From positions 275,546-339,545 of the forward strand of contig NZ_JZHZ01000007.1 in NCBI RefSeq assembly GCF_000963005.1: a DNA stretch of 64,000 bases. The letters run 5' to 3'. Position 1 is the first letter of the stretch. Each line of letters starts with the position of its first letter. A model generated the notes under the pieces. It was given only the letters and a program-made list of their open reading frames with translations. It was not told where the DNA came from and made no database searches. This document shows, piece by piece, positions 63,645 to 64,000 of the stretch. The position numbers were made by a program, and so were the translations under genes. Source of the DNA: Xanthomonas sp. GPE 39 (GTDB lineage: Bacteria > Pseudomonadota > Gammaproteobacteria > Xanthomonadales > Xanthomonadaceae).

Positions 63645-64000
63645 TCAGCGATTGGCACAGAAGCCGAACTCGGTCATGGCACCGGGCGCCAGGGTCTTGT
63701 TCGAATCCAGGCCACTGGTGCTGAGCGTGCTACCGGACTGCGTCCAAGTGGCATTCCACAGGTTGTTGACCGTGCCGCTGATCGTCTGAGTCAATGACCA
63801 GTTGCCGGCGGTGCCGCCGTTGTTGGTGACTTGTACGCGCTCGCAATAGCCAGCTTGCCAATCGCTGTCGACGATGACCTTAGTGCTGTAGCTAGGGTCA
63901 CTGCCGGAGCCACCACCGCTGGTGCCGCCACCGCTGGTACCGCCACCGCTGGTGCCGCCACCGCTGGTGCCGCCGCCGCTGGTGCCGCCGCCGCTGGTGC
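63645..64000 (-). CDS. Secreted carbohydrate-active enzyme, C-terminal TSGGG linker and CBM2 (partial)
   Basis: The last ~118 residues of a gene that continues beyond the right edge. A repeated Gly/Ser/Thr linker is followed by a family 2 carbohydrate-binding module: YSTKVIVDSDWQAGYCERVQ, VTNNGGTAGNWSLTQTISG, NNLWNATWTQSGSTLSTSGL, and GAMTEFGFCANR. Surface tryptophans typical of cellulose binding (SDWQ, NWSL, LWNATW) and the terminal disulfide pair GYCERV/GFCANR are present. The catalytic domain is outside the window; in plant-associated xanthomonads this arrangement is typical of endoglucanases, so a secreted cellulase is the best guess. Confidence 0.88.
   Translation of the reverse strand, partial: TSGGGTSGGGTSGGGTSGGGTSGGGTSGGGSGSDPSYSTKVIVDSDWQAGYCERVQVTNNGGTAGNWSLTQTISGTVNNLWNATWTQSGSTLSTSGLDSNKTLAPGAMTEFGFCANR
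63909..63998. repeat. 15-bp tandem repeat encoding (TSGGG)x6
   Basis: Six head-to-tail 15-base units, differing only at synonymous third positions, encode Thr-Ser-Gly-Gly-Gly on the minus strand. They form the flexible linker before the CBM2 module and run to the window edge, so the true copy number is probably higher. Confidence 0.95.

Overview
The window reads as chromosomal DNA of a plant-associated gammaproteobacterium of the family Xanthomonadaceae (Lysobacteraceae), most likely the genus Xanthomonas. The basis is high GC coding sequence, the family-typical liu leucine-catabolism cluster, an ohrR-ohr pair, a phoPQ-like pair preceded by a small PepSY-like gene, tandem DUF1800/DUF1501 genes, and the order trehalase, M16 peptidase, secreted enzyme with a C-terminal cellulose-binding module. 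The species cannot be fixed from sequence alone. Several decayed insertion sequences and intergenic hexamer arrays suggest a genome with past IS activity.

Layout. 1-5.2 kb: liuD (cut by the window edge), liuB and liuA on the minus strand, with a divergent TetR regulator and a perfect operator-like palindrome between liuA and the regulator; liuB and liuD are separated by an 845-base gap full of repeats. 5.3-11.6 kb: cytochrome c5, a DUF6624 fragment, a MerC/CobW divergent pair around a Zur-box-like palindrome, an alpha/beta hydrolase overlapping zapE, a small secreted protein, and ohrR-ohr. 11.8-16.7 kb: a cobalamin riboswitch followed by the class Ia ribonucleotide reductase operon nrdA-nrdB-flavodoxin-thioredoxin. 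17-25.3 kb: a sirtuin, an old-yellow-enzyme reductase, a hydroxyacid dehydrogenase, a secreted lipase-like protein and metE, itself behind a second cobalamin riboswitch. 25.7-37.7 kb: a retropepsin-like secreted protein, dusA, phoPQ, DUF1800-DUF1501, mtfA, birA-coaX-SPOR and tRNA-Thr(TGT).

37.7-46 kb: an XRE regulator broken by an in-frame amber codon beside the tRNA, ilvD, a hexamer array and IS5-type transposase debris, an AI-2E family permease, a Tat-exported phosphoesterase, an MHS-type transporter and another probable transposase remnant. 46-51 kb: a DUF2076 protein, a secreted GH42 beta-galactosidase, then an accessory patch: an AT-rich small secreted protein gene lying between two same-orientation copies of an IS30-type end, the second of which leads into a decayed IS30 transposase. 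51-64 kb: a methyltransferase, an EamA transporter, a small unknown protein, CycA- and ZntB-like transporters, a PheC-like binding protein, periplasmic trehalase, a GAF protein with a degenerate GGDEF domain, an M16 peptidase, and the 3' end of an enzyme carrying a TSGGG-repeat linker and CBM2 module.

The most coherent regulatory theme is vitamin B12. Two riboswitches in the window precede genes for two cobalamin-independent enzymes (class Ia ribonucleotide reductase and MetE), which is the expected wiring of a cell that turns off B12-independent isozymes when B12 is present. I found no convincing wholly new multi-gene system. The items most worth following up are the nrdA riboswitch, the IS30-flanked AT-rich gene, the repeat-split liu operon and the matched hexamer arrays.
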